The position numbers and the translations under genes are program-made. 64,000 nt of DNA from Ruminococcus sp. AM36-2AA (GTDB lineage Bacteria; Bacillota; Clostridia; Lachnospirales; Lachnospiraceae): positions 1-64,000 of the forward strand of contig NZ_QTYB01000002.1 of the NCBI RefSeq assembly GCF_003461955.1, read 5' to 3'. The notes below the pieces were generated by a model. It did no database searches. It was not told the origin of the DNA and saw only the letters and a program-made list of their open reading frames with translations. This document shows positions 16,183-24,736 of the stretch, piece after piece; positions within the stretch are counted from its first letter, which is position 1; every line of letters starts with the position of its first letter.

Positions 16183-17106
16183 TCAGTGTGTATACTGTAC
16201 CGTGTAGTTGCTTTCGTCTCCGATATATTCCTGGATCGCTTCATTGCCGTTGCTGTTGGCATCAAAGGTTGGGTCCATAAGTTTCCATGTATCTCCGTCA
16301 AAGGAGATTGCTTTTGTTACCCAGCCTTTGTTCTGGATGTAGACATCGATCCAGGCATGCTTGATGTCGCCGGAATAGCCAATCTCAAGTTTGCAGGGAA
16401 TATCCTGACTTCGAAGCATTGCCGCAGTCAGTGCTGCATAATCAAAGCAGATGCCGGTGCCTGACTGAAGGGTTTCGTCTACATCAGGAAGATATCCGGC
16501 CTCTACAGAATCTGCCTTATCGTAATCGTAGGTGATATGTTCTGTGACATATGTATAAAAAGCTTTCAGGATTTCCACATCGTTCATACCATCTTTGACC
16601 AGTGACTGTGCCAGAGTACAGGCTTCACTTTTGACGGAAAAATCCACATACTGGTTGGGATACAGAAATGGAAGAAACTCATTTTGAAGTTTTACAGTAA
16701 GAGTTTCTGCATAAAGTGCGGCATACTGGCTTCCGTCTACCTGCTGGTAACAGGTAATGGAATAATCTCCGGAGCCTTCCGAAAAGGGAATAACAGCCTG
16801 TTCCTCCGGCTCCAGAAAATAGGAGTAAAGGACACCGGACGGTGAAGTAAGCTGTATATTCATACGGGAATCTCCTGAGTCGGAGCTGGCAGTCATATAA
16901 CCCTGGTCCTGATTGGAAATATCCAGGATCAGAGGGGAACTTCCCAGTGTCTGTTTACCGGGTGCCTCCGGAGTGAGAACACGGGCTGGTGAGTAAGACG
17001 GAGGCTTGTCACCGGAACTTCCGGAATTCCCGCAGCCAGTCAGAAAAAACACAGTTCCGAAAAGCAGCAGTACAAAAAAGAGACGGGCAGATAAAGTTTT
17101 TGACAT
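16183..17106 (-). CDS. Transglutaminase-like lipoprotein, first gene of the filament operon
   Basis: This 307-residue lipoprotein has a signal peptide ending in the lipobox LTGC (Cys at about residue 25). A Ser/Gly linker, a beta-rich region and a C-terminal transglutaminase-like/cysteine-protease-fold domain follow. The domain carries a full Cys-His-Asp triad: Cys in GTGICFDYAALTAAML, His in KHAWIDVYI and Asp in LMDPTFD. Such domains act outside the cell as peptidases or cross-linkers. It opens the seven-gene operon; pairing of a transglutaminase lipoprotein with a GspF/PilT set suggests a role in processing or anchoring the exported proteins, which is inference. AGGAGAAC precedes the ATG, and an AGTATA at 17157-17162 would be a minus-strand TATACT -10 box. 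Confidence 0.8.
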   Translation of the reverse strand: MSKTLSARLFFVLLLFGTVFFLTGCGNSGSSGDKPPSYSPARVLTPEAPGKQTLGSSPLILDISNQDQGYMTASSDSGDSRMNIQLTSPSGVLYSYFLEPEEQAVIPFSEGSGDYSITCYQQVDGSQYAALYAETLTVKLQNEFLPFLYPNQYVDFSVKSEACTLAQSLVKDGMNDVEILKAFYTYVTEHITYDYDKADSVEAGYLPDVDETLQSGTGICFDYAALTAAMLRSQDIPCKLEIGYSGDIKHAWIDVYIQNKGWVTKAISFDGDTWKLMDPTFDANSNGNEAIQEYIGDESNYTVQYTH

Positions 17107-17215
17107 ATTTGCCGTTCTCCTGTCATATAATGTTTTTTTCTTTTTTTACAGATAACAGTATAGCAGATTATGAAAAAAAAAGACAGAACAAGCAGAGAGA
17201 ACAGGGAGTAAAATG

Positions 17216-17244
17216 TTGACATTTCGAAAGAAAAAACATATACT
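17216..17244 (+). promoter_or_regulatory. Promoter upstream of the c-di-GMP riboswitch
   Basis: TTGACA (17216-17221) and TATACT (17239-17244) are 17 bp apart. Transcription would begin at about 17251, directly at the aptamer. It is divergent from the filament operon, whose own -10 box lies about 55 bp away. Confidence 0.8.
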
Positions 17245-17252
17245 ATACATAT

Positions 17253-17335
17253 AAAAGGCAAACCTGTTGAAAAGCAGGGACGCAAAGCCAAGGGTCTAAG
17301 GTCACAATTGAAAGACTATGACAGCCGGTTGCCGC
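17253..17335 (+). ncRNA. Cyclic di-GMP-I (GEMM) riboswitch aptamer
   Basis: The conserved class I core is present in order. P1 pairs GGCAA (17257-17261) with TTGCC (17329-17333). P2 pairs CCTG with CAGG around a GAAA-containing loop (about 17262-17278). The invariant GGGACGCAAAGCC segment (about 17277-17289), the tetraloop receptor-like GTCTAAGG, and the closing GCCGGTTGCC follow. The fit to the remembered RF01051 consensus is strong. It is followed by a terminator hairpin and then a secreted metalloprotease gene, so c-di-GMP should control that gene. Confidence 0.9.
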
Positions 17336-17402
17336 ATTAAATTCCGATTTAGTGACGTAATCAGACAGCATCCAGGTGAAAAGGATTTATGTGTTGACGC
17401 GG

Positions 17403-17430
17403 CCGTTTATTTAAAATAAGCGGTTTTTTT
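17403..17430 (+). terminator. Expression-platform terminator of the c-di-GMP riboswitch
   Basis: CCGTTTAT (17403-17410) pairs with ATAAGCGG (17416-17423), including one G-T pair, followed by seven T. The bases GCGGC at 17399-17403 overlap the stem's foot and complement GCCGC (17331-17335) in the P1 3' strand. Ligand-stabilised P1 would thus free the terminator (an OFF switch). The direction of switching is inferred from this overlap only. Confidence 0.7.
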
Positions 17431-17503
17431 GATGCAGTAAATTCTGCGGCCATCGAATATGGATGACGGTCGGAACGTCCGTTTTCAGAAAGGTGTGAAA
17501 AGT

Positions 17504-18490
17504 ATGAAAAAAATGAACCTTAAAAATTTCTTTATGAAAAAGAAGATCGCAGCTGGATGTATTGCAGCTGCTGCACTGATCACAGCAGGAAGCTTTGCAA
17601 TGGTATGGCAGGACTCACAGGTGCCGGAACTGCCGAATTACACAGATCCGGTAGTCGAGCAGACGATTGAAGATGATGATACACCGCTTGCTTCACAGCC
17701 GAAGGTTACAACCAAGACAACCAAGAGAAGCAAGACAACCAAGAAGAACATCAAGTTAAAAGCAGCAGCTACGAAGACTTATACCAAGAAACTTCCGACA
17801 ACCAAGAAAACTACAAACAAGACAACCAAGAAAAATCAGACTACAACCATAAAGACAACAACAACCGTACAGACAGATACAAGCCAGAAATACACCAAAA
17901 AATCTAAAAATGTAGTACAGACACAGAAGGTTACCACTACAGTGCAGACAACTACAACAGTTGTTGCAGCGGCATCTACAACTGTGAATGCTACTACTGC
18001 AGGAAGTACAACTGCTAAAAAAGAGAAATACACAGTCAGCAATGTAGCATCTATTGCACCTCAGATGGACAGCAGAGTATTAAATGCATTTACAAAGATG
18101 GGATTTACCGTCATTGTTGATCCAAGCGTTTCCTACGCCGGATATTTTGATGGAAGATCAAGAACGATCACTCTTAAAGTGGAGGATGATACGATCTACC
18201 ATGAGCTTGGCCATTATCTTGCATTTATCGCTGGTAATGTAGATAAGAATGCAGCTTTCGCATCTGTTTATAACAGTGAGAAATCTAAATTCACAGGTGT
18301 CAGAAAGGCTTATGCAACACAGAATGCGTCTGAGTACTTCGCAGAATCCGTTCTGGAGTATACAGAGAATCCTTCTGTACTGAAGGCACAGCGTCCTCAG
18401 ACATACGAAGCAATCACCAATGCACTGTCAAAGGTTACAGACGCACAGGTAAACAAGATCATGAATGTTTATAAGGTAATCTGGAAATAA
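17504..18490 (+). CDS. Secreted zinc metalloprotease, anthrax-lethal-factor-like (PPEP/Zmp1-like) with Thr/Lys-rich linker
   Basis: This 328-residue protein has a basic N-terminus and a hydrophobic signal sequence or anchor (about residues 15-35). A long low-complexity Thr/Lys-rich stretch (about 68-175) probably spans the cell wall. The C-terminal domain (about 180-328) has the zincin motif His233-Glu-Leu-Gly-His237 and, about 40 residues later, NASEYFAE with a candidate third zinc ligand (Glu277 or Glu281). This arrangement matches the lethal-factor catalytic family that includes C. difficile PPEP-1/Zmp1, a protease cleaving surface proteins under c-di-GMP control. The upstream riboswitch strengthens the comparison. 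The start is chosen at 17504 behind AGAAAGGTG. Substrates are unknown. Confidence 0.8.
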   Translation: MKKMNLKNFFMKKKIAAGCIAAAALITAGSFAMVWQDSQVPELPNYTDPVVEQTIEDDDTPLASQPKVTTKTTKRSKTTKKNIKLKAAATKTYTKKLPTTKKTTNKTTKKNQTTTIKTTTTVQTDTSQKYTKKSKNVVQTQKVTTTVQTTTTVVAAASTTVNATTAGSTTAKKEKYTVSNVASIAPQMDSRVLNAFTKMGFTVIVDPSVSYAGYFDGRSRTITLKVEDDTIYHELGHYLAFIAGNVDKNAAFASVYNSEKSKFTGVRKAYATQNASEYFAESVLEYTENPSVLKAQRPQTYEAITNALSKVTDAQVNKIMNVYKVIWK

Positions 18491-18505
18491 TAAGTTATAC
18501 AGCCG

Positions 18506-18537
18506 AATCCCCGGGAGTTTATCCCGGGGATTTTTTG
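18506..18537 (+). terminator. Terminator after the metalloprotease gene
   Basis: AATCCCCGGGA (18506-18516) pairs with TCCCGGGGATT (18522-18532), an 11-bp GC-rich stem with a 5-nt loop, and runs into six T. Confidence 0.92.
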
Positions 18538-18621
18538 AATAACTGCGCATCGCATTCTCGTTACTTGAGATATCCAGCCCCCCCTTCCGGTAACGGAAGA
18601 TTCATTGTCGACAAAAATTTC

Positions 18622-18649
18622 TTGCATTGCTTCAAAAATAGTGTATATT
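18622..18649 (+). promoter_or_regulatory. Promoter for rho
   Basis: TTGCAT (18622-18627) and TATATT (18644-18649) are 16 bp apart. The resulting ~110-nt leader before rho has no clear hairpin terminator. A long leader fits the known autogenous control of rho in other bacteria, but no specific site was identified. Confidence 0.55.
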
Positions 18650-18767
18650 ATTATCATAATCATATTTCATAACGGTTCAGATACCAGTGCGGTCATGTCA
18701 GACTGCATCAGATTTCCATTATAAAATTACAATTTATCATAATTAAGCAAGAATAGAGGATTTATTT

Positions 18768-20366
18768 ATGAGAGAAAAATATGAATCATTGTCTCTGGCA
18801 GTGCTGAAAGATCTGGCAAAGGCAAGAGGGATGAAGGGAATCTCTACTTTGAGAAAACCGGCACTGATCGAGAGAATGCTGGAAGAAGACGCAAAGGAAG
18901 CGGTGAAGGAGAAGACGGAAGAAACACCGGGAAATACAGCGGGTGAGAATTCTCTGAAAGAGAAAGTACAGGAAAATGAAAAAAATGAATATCGAACCCG
19001 TCCAGCATCTGAAAATCAGCAGGAACGGAAAGAGTATCGTACGGAGCGGAATGATCAGGAACACAGAAATATAAACGGACGCAGAGAGAACAACAGAGAA
19101 AGCTACAACCGCAGTGCATATAACAGGGAGAATTACAGAAGGCCGGCACAGGAAGAACGTGCTTATACACGTGATGGCAGCCACGAGGCAGAAACGCGTC
19201 CGGAGAATGGCAATGTTCCTTCAGAATCCACACAGCTGGACAGTGGTGAAAAAGCCAATGGGATCCTGGAGGTACTTCCGGATGGATATGGATTTATCCG
19301 CTGTGCCAACTATCTTCCTGGTGAAAACGATATTTATGTTTCGCCTTCCCAGATCCGCCGCTTTAATTTAAAGACCGGTGATATCATCCAGGGAAATATC
19401 CGGATCAAGACCCAGGGAGAGAAATTCAGTGCACTTCTTTACGTGTCCTCCATCAATGGATTCCATCCGAGTGAAGGCCAGAGAAGATATAATTTTGAAG
19501 ATATGACACCGATCTTTCCTAATGAGAGACTGGTTATGGAGCGTGCAGGCGGTACAACTGCCATGCGCATTGTAGACCTGATCAGCCCTATCGGAAAGGG
19601 ACAGAGAGGAATGATCGTATCTCCACCGAAAGCCGGTAAGACAACCCTTCTGAAGGACGTTGCCAAGTCCATCCTTAAGAATAATAAAGATATGCATCTC
19701 ATTATCCTTCTGATCGATGAGCGTCCGGAGGAGGTTACCGATATCAAGGAAGCAATCCAGGGACCTAATGTGGAAGTGATCTATTCCACGTTTGATGAAC
19801 TTCCGGAGCATCATAAGAGAGTTTCCGAGATGGTTGTGGAGCGTGCCCGTCGTCTGGTAGAACATAAACAGGATGTGATCATCCTTCTGGATTCCATTAC
19901 ACGACTTGCCAGAGCCTATAACCTGATTATCCCGCCAAGTGGAAGGACTTTATCCGGTGGTCTTGATCCGGCGGCCCTTCATATGCCTAAGAGATTTTTT
20001 GGCGCAGCCCGTAATATGCGTGAGGGCGGAAGCCTGACGATTCTGGCAACGGCACTTGTGGATACCGGAAGCAAGATGGACGATGTCATCTACGAGGAGT
20101 TCAAGGGAACCGGTAATATGGAGCTTGTCCTTGACCGTAAATTACAGGAAAAACGTGTATTCCCGGCCATCGATATCCAGAAATCCGGAACCAGAAGAGA
20201 GGATCTTCTTCTCAGCAAGGATGAGCAGGAAGCTGTTTATATTATGCGAAAAGCACTCAACGGAATGAAGTCCGATGAGGCGGTAGAACAGATTCTGAAT
20301 ACCTTTGCCAGAACCAGGACCAATGCGGAGCTGGTACAGACTGTAAAGAAACAGAAATTTTTATAA
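18768..20366 (+). CDS. rho: Transcription termination factor Rho
   Basis: This 532-residue RNA-dependent helicase terminates transcription. In order it has a Rho-N SAP-like helical domain (about 1-40), a ~110-residue charged insertion rich in Asn/Arg/Glu (about 45-155), the cold-shock RNA-binding domain ([19 protein letters not shown], about 165-235) and the RecA-like motor. The motor contains Walker [10 protein letters not shown], Walker [17 protein letters not shown] and the family stretch [22 protein letters not shown]. The disordered insertion is typical of several Clostridia and may promote RNA binding or condensate formation. It heads the conserved neighbourhood rho-rpmE-DUF1385-prmC-prfA. 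Confidence 0.96.
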   Translation: MREKYESLSLAVLKDLAKARGMKGISTLRKPALIERMLEEDAKEAVKEKTEETPGNTAGENSLKEKVQENEKNEYRTRPASENQQERKEYRTERNDQEHRNINGRRENNRESYNRSAYNRENYRRPAQEERAYTRDGSHEAETRPENGNVPSESTQLDSGEKANGILEVLPDGYGFIRCANYLPGENDIYVSPSQIRRFNLKTGDIIQGNIRIKTQGEKFSALLYVSSINGFHPSEGQRRYNFEDMTPIFPNERLVMERAGGTTAMRIVDLISPIGKGQRGMIVSPPKAGKTTLLKDVAKSILKNNKDMHLIILLIDERPEEVTDIKEAIQGPNVEVIYSTFDELPEHHKRVSEMVVERARRLVEHKQDVIILLDSITRLARAYNLIIPPSGRTLSGGLDPAALHMPKRFFGAARNMREGGSLTILATALVDTGSKMDDVIYEEFKGTGNMELVLDRKLQEKRVFPAIDIQKSGTRREDLLLSKDEQEAVYIMRKALNGMKSDEAVEQILNTFARTRTNAELVQTVKKQKFL

Positions 20367-20371
20367 AGTCC

Positions 20372-20400
20372 TTGCATTTTCAGGAAAGCTGTGTTATACT
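20372..20400 (+). promoter_or_regulatory. Promoter for rpmE
   Basis: TTGCAT (20372-20377) and TATACT (20395-20400) are 17 bp apart. They lie between rho and rpmE, so rpmE has its own promoter even if rho transcripts read in. Confidence 0.65.
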
Positions 20401-20472
20401 TAGCAAGCTGTTTAAAATGGAATTCGTCAATTGTATACGAATAATATTAAATTATATAGAGAGGTGAAAATC

Positions 20473-20676
20473 ATGAGAGAAGGAATCCATCCGAACTACT
20501 ATCAGGCAACTGTAACCTGCAACTGCGGAAACACTTTCGTAACAGGTTCTACTAAAGAGGACATCCACGTTGAGATCTGCTCCAAATGCCATCCGTTCTA
20601 CACAGGACAGCAGAAGGCTACACAGGCTCGTGGACGTATCGATAAGTTCAACAAGAAATACGGCCTGAATAAGTAA
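20473..20676 (+). CDS. rpmE: 50S ribosomal protein L31 (bL31), zinc-binding form
   Basis: This 67-residue ribosomal protein starts [16 protein letters not shown]. It retains the zinc-binding cysteines (CNCG near residue 16 and [10 protein letters not shown] near 36), so it is the zinc-containing paralogue rather than the zinc-independent type. The start at 20473 follows GAGGTGAAAATC; a 14-residue upstream extension lacks support. A terminator follows immediately. Confidence 0.96.
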   Translation: MREGIHPNYYQATVTCNCGNTFVTGSTKEDIHVEICSKCHPFYTGQQKATQARGRIDKFNKKYGLNK

Positions 20677-20699
20677 TTATTGCGAATACAGGAAATGAG

Positions 20700-20732
20700 A
20701 AGGTTGAGGTTGGGAAATCTCAACCTTTCTTT
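20700..20732 (+). terminator. Terminator after rpmE
   Basis: AAGGTTGAG (20700-20708) pairs with CTCAACCTT (20719-20727), followed by TCTTT. The next gene starts 44 bp on, so some readthrough is probably needed unless a further promoter exists. Confidence 0.75.
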
Positions 20733-20770
20733 AACTGAAAAATTTTTTCAGTTTGCACAGGAGAGAATGA

Positions 20771-21769
20771 ATGAAATCATCGAATATTGGCGGACAGGCC
20801 GTGATGGAAGGCATCATGATGCGCCACAAGGACAAATATTCTATCGCAGTGCGCCGTCCGGACCAGGAGATCGAGCTGAAAGTAGAAGACTATAAATGTA
20901 CCTTCGGAAACCATGCGTTTCTGAAGAAGCCCATCATCCGTGGTGTGGTAAGTTTTGTGGATTCTCTTGTGGTAGGCACGAAATGCCTGATGTACTCTGC
21001 GGAGATCGCAGGTGACGAGGAAGATGAAGAAACTGCGAAAAAGAATGAGCAGCTTACAGAAGAGGAGCTTTCCGCAAAGAAAGCCAAAGAAGATAAGCAG
21101 TTCAAGTGGCTTCTTTACATTACGGTAGCTGTTTCTATGGTAGTATCTGTGGCTGCTTTTATGTTTCTTCCGTATATACTGGCCAGTCTGATCCGCAAGG
21201 TAGGCGCTTCGGAATTCCTGGTTACTGTAGTAGAAGCTTTTGTAAAGCTGGCACTGTTTATGGGATATATGTTCCTGATCTCCAGAATGAAGGATATCCA
21301 GAGAACTTTTATGTACCACGGTGCGGAACATAAATGTATCAACTGTGTGGAACATGGACTGCCACTGACTGTGGAGAACGTACTGAAGAGTTCCAGGCTC
21401 CATAAGCGCTGTGGAACCAGTTTTCTGTTCCTGGTCATGCTGGTAAGCATTGTGCTGCACTTTGTGTTTGTGCTGGTCCCGGTTTACTGGGTAAGACTGT
21501 TTGGAAGACTTCTTATGGTACCGGTAGTTGCGGGAATCTCTTTTGAGATCATCCAGTGGGCAGGAAGAACGGACAGTAAATTTGCGGACATTATGAGTAA
21601 ACCAGGTCTTGCCATGCAGAAATTCACCACCAAGGAACCAACTGCAGATATGGCAGAAGTAGCCATCAAGGCAGTTGAGGCGGTTTTTGACTGGAGAGCT
21701 TATCTGAAAGAGGAATTTGACCTGGATATCCCTTATGAGACAGAGGAGACAAGCCATGCAGACTCTTGA
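20771..21769 (+). CDS. yqhQ: DUF1385 membrane protein (YqhQ-like)
   Basis: This 332-residue protein shows the DUF1385 N-terminal signature NIGGQAVMEGIMMRHKDKYS. Four or so membrane segments lie in the middle and C-terminal half, with the conserved polar stretch YHGAEHKCINCVEHG between them. A charged cytoplasmic loop (about 77-110) is rich in Glu/Lys. The biochemical role of the family is not established, but its position between rpmE and prmC/prfA is strongly conserved in Clostridia and Thermotogae. Its end overlaps the prmC start by 14 bp. Confidence 0.88.
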   Translation: MKSSNIGGQAVMEGIMMRHKDKYSIAVRRPDQEIELKVEDYKCTFGNHAFLKKPIIRGVVSFVDSLVVGTKCLMYSAEIAGDEEDEETAKKNEQLTEEELSAKKAKEDKQFKWLLYITVAVSMVVSVAAFMFLPYILASLIRKVGASEFLVTVVEAFVKLALFMGYMFLISRMKDIQRTFMYHGAEHKCINCVEHGLPLTVENVLKSSRLHKRCGTSFLFLVMLVSIVLHFVFVLVPVYWVRLFGRLLMVPVVAGISFEIIQWAGRTDSKFADIMSKPGLAMQKFTTKEPTADMAEVAIKAVEAVFDWRAYLKEEFDLDIPYETEETSHADS

Positions 21770-22631
21770 GTCACTTCTCAAAAAAGGAACAACGATACTG
21801 AAAGATAACGGATTGGAAGAAGCCGGGCTGGATGCCTGGCTCCTTCTGGAATATAAGACCGGAAAGAACCGGGCATACTATTTTGCACATGGTGATGAAC
21901 CGGTGTCTGATGAGACCGCAGCAGAGTATCTTGAGCTGATCGGCAGGCGGGCAGGACATATTCCTGTACAGCAGCTGACTCATCAGGCTTTTTTTATGGG
22001 CTATGAGTTTTATGTAAACGAAAATGTGCTCATCCCGAGACAGGACACCGAGACACTGGTGGAGGAAGGTCTGAAATGCCTTGAGGATGTGGAGAAACCG
22101 GAGATCCTGGATATGTGTACGGGCTCCGGCTGCATTCTCATAAGCCTTCTTCTGGAACGGCAGGATGCCCGTGGTGCGGGTGTGGACGTTTCTCCGGAAG
22201 CACTGGAGGTGGCGAAAGAGAACGCCAGCCTTCTGAAAGTGGAGAACCGGGCGGATTTTTTGGAAAGTGATCTGTTCTCGGCACCGTATTTTTGCGAAAA
22301 AGGTGGAAAAGAGGGTGGGAAATATGATATTCTTATTTCAAACCCGCCTTATATCGCGACAGAAGAAATTGAAACATTAATGGAAGAAGTCCGTCTTCAT
22401 GACCCCAGAAAGGCTCTTGACGGAATGGAGGATGGGCTTTATTTTTATAGAAAGATCACCAAAGAGGCAGGGAAATACCTGAAGCCGGGTGGATGGCTTC
22501 TGTATGAGATTGGCTGCACTCAGGGGGAGGCAGTCAGTGAAATGCTGAGAAATGCCGGTTTTGAAAAGGTTCAGGTGGTAAAAGATCTTCCGGGCCTTGA
22601 CCGTGTAGTGATGGGGCAGAAGCCTTTGTAA
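21756..22631 (+). CDS. prmC: Peptide chain release factor N5-glutamine methyltransferase
   Basis: This 291-residue SAM-dependent enzyme methylates the Gln of the GGQ motif in release factors RF1 and RF2. An N-terminal helical bundle binds the release factor, followed by a Rossmann methyltransferase domain with SAM-binding LDMCTGSGCI and the catalytic NPPY motif (SNPPYIATEE). Its substrate RF1 is encoded directly downstream, a classic functional pair. I choose the ATG at 21756, which overlaps the DUF1385 gene; a slightly longer frame from 21717 lies wholly within that gene. Confidence 0.93.
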   Translation: MQTLESLLKKGTTILKDNGLEEAGLDAWLLLEYKTGKNRAYYFAHGDEPVSDETAAEYLELIGRRAGHIPVQQLTHQAFFMGYEFYVNENVLIPRQDTETLVEEGLKCLEDVEKPEILDMCTGSGCILISLLLERQDARGAGVDVSPEALEVAKENASLLKVENRADFLESDLFSAPYFCEKGGKEGGKYDILISNPPYIATEEIETLMEEVRLHDPRKALDGMEDGLYFYRKITKEAGKYLKPGGWLLYEIGCTQGEAVSEMLRNAGFEKVQVVKDLPGLDRVVMGQKPL

Positions 22632-22670
22632 AAATTGTGATTCACAGGTATCAGAAACAGGAGGAAATAC

Positions 22671-23747
22671 ATGTTTGATAAACTGGATGATCTGCTGGTA
22701 CGTTTTGAAGAGCTTCTCAATGAGCTGGGAGAACCGGGAGTAACCGATGATCCGGCGCATTTTCAGAAGCTGATGAAAGAGCAGAGCGACCTGCAGCCGA
22801 TCGTTGACGCATATAAAGAATACAAGAAAAACAAAGAGACCATCGAGGACAGTCTTTCCATGCTGGAGAGCGAGAAGGACGAAGAGATGCGTGAGATGCT
22901 GAAAGAGGAGCTTTCCGACGCAAGAAAGAGAGTGGAGGAGCTGGAGCATGAGCTGAAGATCCTTCTTCTTCCGAAAGACCCTAATGACAGCAAGAACGTT
23001 ATCGTTGAGATCCGTGGAGGTGCAGGCGGTGATGAGGCGGCTCTCTTTGCGGCAGAGATCTATCGTATGTATGTGAAATATGCAGAGTCCCGTCGCTGGA
23101 AAACCGAGATGCTCAGCCTTAATGAGAACGGTATCGGCGGCTTCAAGGAAGTTACTTTCATGATCAAAGGTGAGGGTGCGTATTCCAGACTGAAATACGA
23201 AAGCGGTGTACACCGTGTACAGCGAGTACCGGAGACAGAATCCGGCGGAAGAATCCATACTTCCACCTGTACTGTGGCCATCATGCCTGAAGCAGAAGAG
23301 ATTGATTTCCATCTGGATCTCAATGAATGTAAATTCGATGTGTTCCGTGCTTCCGGAAACGGTGGTCAGTGTGTCAATACTACAGACTCCGCGGTACGTC
23401 TTACCCATATCCCTACAGGAATCGTAATTTCCTGCCAGGATGAGAAATCTCAGCTCAAAAACAAGGACAAGGCACTTCGCGTGCTCCGTTCCCGTCTGTA
23501 TGAGATGGAACTTGCCAAGCAGCATGACGCTGAGGCAGAGGCAAGAAGAAGCCAGATCGGTACCGGTGACCGTTCCGAGAAGATCCGTACCTACAACTTC
23601 CCGCAGGGACGTGTGACGGACCACAGGATCAAACTGACCCTTCATCGCCTTGAGAATATCCTTAACGGAGATCTGGATGAGATCATCGACAGCCTGATCG
23701 CGGCAGACCAGGCAGTGAAGCTGACCAAGCTCAATGAACAGGAGTAA
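22671..23747 (+). CDS. prfA: Peptide chain release factor 1
   Basis: This 358-residue release factor reads UAA and UAG. The stop-codon recognition tripeptide appears as PET in [14 protein letters not shown], and the peptidyl-tRNA hydrolysis motif is GGQ in [16 protein letters not shown], methylated by the upstream PrmC. The length is normal and AGGAGG precedes the ATG. It is followed by the sugar-nucleotide genes after 57 bp. Confidence 0.96.
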   Translation: MFDKLDDLLVRFEELLNELGEPGVTDDPAHFQKLMKEQSDLQPIVDAYKEYKKNKETIEDSLSMLESEKDEEMREMLKEELSDARKRVEELEHELKILLLPKDPNDSKNVIVEIRGGAGGDEAALFAAEIYRMYVKYAESRRWKTEMLSLNENGIGGFKEVTFMIKGEGAYSRLKYESGVHRVQRVPETESGGRIHTSTCTVAIMPEAEEIDFHLDLNECKFDVFRASGNGGQCVNTTDSAVRLTHIPTGIVISCQDEKSQLKNKDKALRVLRSRLYEMELAKQHDAEAEARRSQIGTGDRSEKIRTYNFPQGRVTDHRIKLTLHRLENILNGDLDEIIDSLIAADQAVKLTKLNEQE

Positions 23748-23804
23748 TCGTTAATTACAGAGATAGAGTTCAAAAAACTATAATAAATCAGGAGGAAACG
23801 AAAC

Positions 23805-24722
23805 ATGAAAAAGACAGCACTGGTAATCATGGCAGCCGGAATTGGCAGCCGTTTTGGAAAAGGAATCAAGCAGCTTGCACCGGTAGGACCGAAGGGTGAG
23901 ATCATTATGGACTATTCTATCCATGATGCACTGGAGGCAGGATTCAACAAGGTTGTATTTATTATCCGTAAAGACCTTGAGGATGAGTTCAAAAGAGTGA
24001 TCGGAGACCGTATCTCCAAGATTACAGAGGTTGCTTATGCATTCCAGGAGATCGATGATCTTCCGGGAGATTTCCGGAAACCGGCAGACCGTACCAAGCC
24101 ATGGGGAACCGGACATGCCGTACTGGCAGCAAAGAAAGTCCTTTCCGAGCCATTCGCTGTTATCAATGCAGATGACTACTATGGAAAAGAGGCCTACGTA
24201 AAAGTTCACGACTATCTGGTACAGGATCATCCGCAGGATGGCCCGATGCACATCTGCATGGCAGGTTTCCGCCTTGGAAATACATTAAGCGACAACGGAA
24301 GCGTTACAAGAGGTGTGTGCCATATTGAGGACGGCAAGCTTGTCGGCGTTACAGAGACACATAACATCTTCAAGACAGCAGACGGCGCAGAGACAAGAAA
24401 TGACGATGGTACAGCAGAAGCGCTGGATACCAAGAGCCTTGTTTCCATGAATATGTGGGGACTGACACCGGAATTTATGGAAATCCTTGAGAAAGGTTTC
24501 ATTGAGTTCCTTGGTGGGATCAAAGAGGGAGACATCAAGAAAGAGTATCTTCTTCCAGAGCTTATCGACCAGCTGATCCATTCCGGGAAAGCAGCAGTTG
24601 ACGTTCTTGAGACAAAGGACGAGTGGTTTGGTGTTACTTATCAGGAAGATAAGGCATCTGTACAGGCTGCATTCAAAAAACTTACAGATGACGGCGTTTA
24701 TCCGGAAGGACTGTATCAGTAA
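23805..24722 (+). CDS. NTP-transferase (sugar nucleotidyltransferase) family protein
   Basis: This 305-residue GT-A-fold nucleotidyltransferase has the signature loop MAAGIGSRFGKGIKQLAPVG at the N-terminus (nucleotide binding) and the metal-binding aspartates in FAVINADDYYG (about residues 120-130). It lacks the left-handed beta-helix of GlmU or GlgC. Adjacency to glmM hints at nucleotide-sugar synthesis for the envelope, but the sugar substrate cannot be read from sequence. It begins after AGGAGGAAACGAAAC and glmM follows by 14 bp, so the two are co-transcribed. Confidence 0.8.
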   Translation: MKKTALVIMAAGIGSRFGKGIKQLAPVGPKGEIIMDYSIHDALEAGFNKVVFIIRKDLEDEFKRVIGDRISKITEVAYAFQEIDDLPGDFRKPADRTKPWGTGHAVLAAKKVLSEPFAVINADDYYGKEAYVKVHDYLVQDHPQDGPMHICMAGFRLGNTLSDNGSVTRGVCHIEDGKLVGVTETHNIFKTADGAETRNDDGTAEALDTKSLVSMNMWGLTPEFMEILEKGFIEFLGGIKEGDIKKEYLLPELIDQLIHSGKAAVDVLETKDEWFGVTYQEDKASVQAAFKKLTDDGVYPEGLYQ

Positions 24723-24736
24723 TAAAGGAGAGCATT

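Noticed and set aside
17836..18042. Minus-strand frame opposite the Thr/Lys-rich linker
   Set aside because: It is a by-product of the low-complexity ACA/ACC-rich coding sequence on the plus strand and has no start signals.
22377..23645. Long minus-strand frame (422 codons) opposite prfA and the end of prmC
   Set aside because: prfA and prmC are unambiguous on the plus strand; the shadow translation is Cys/His/Leu-rich and unlike a real protein.
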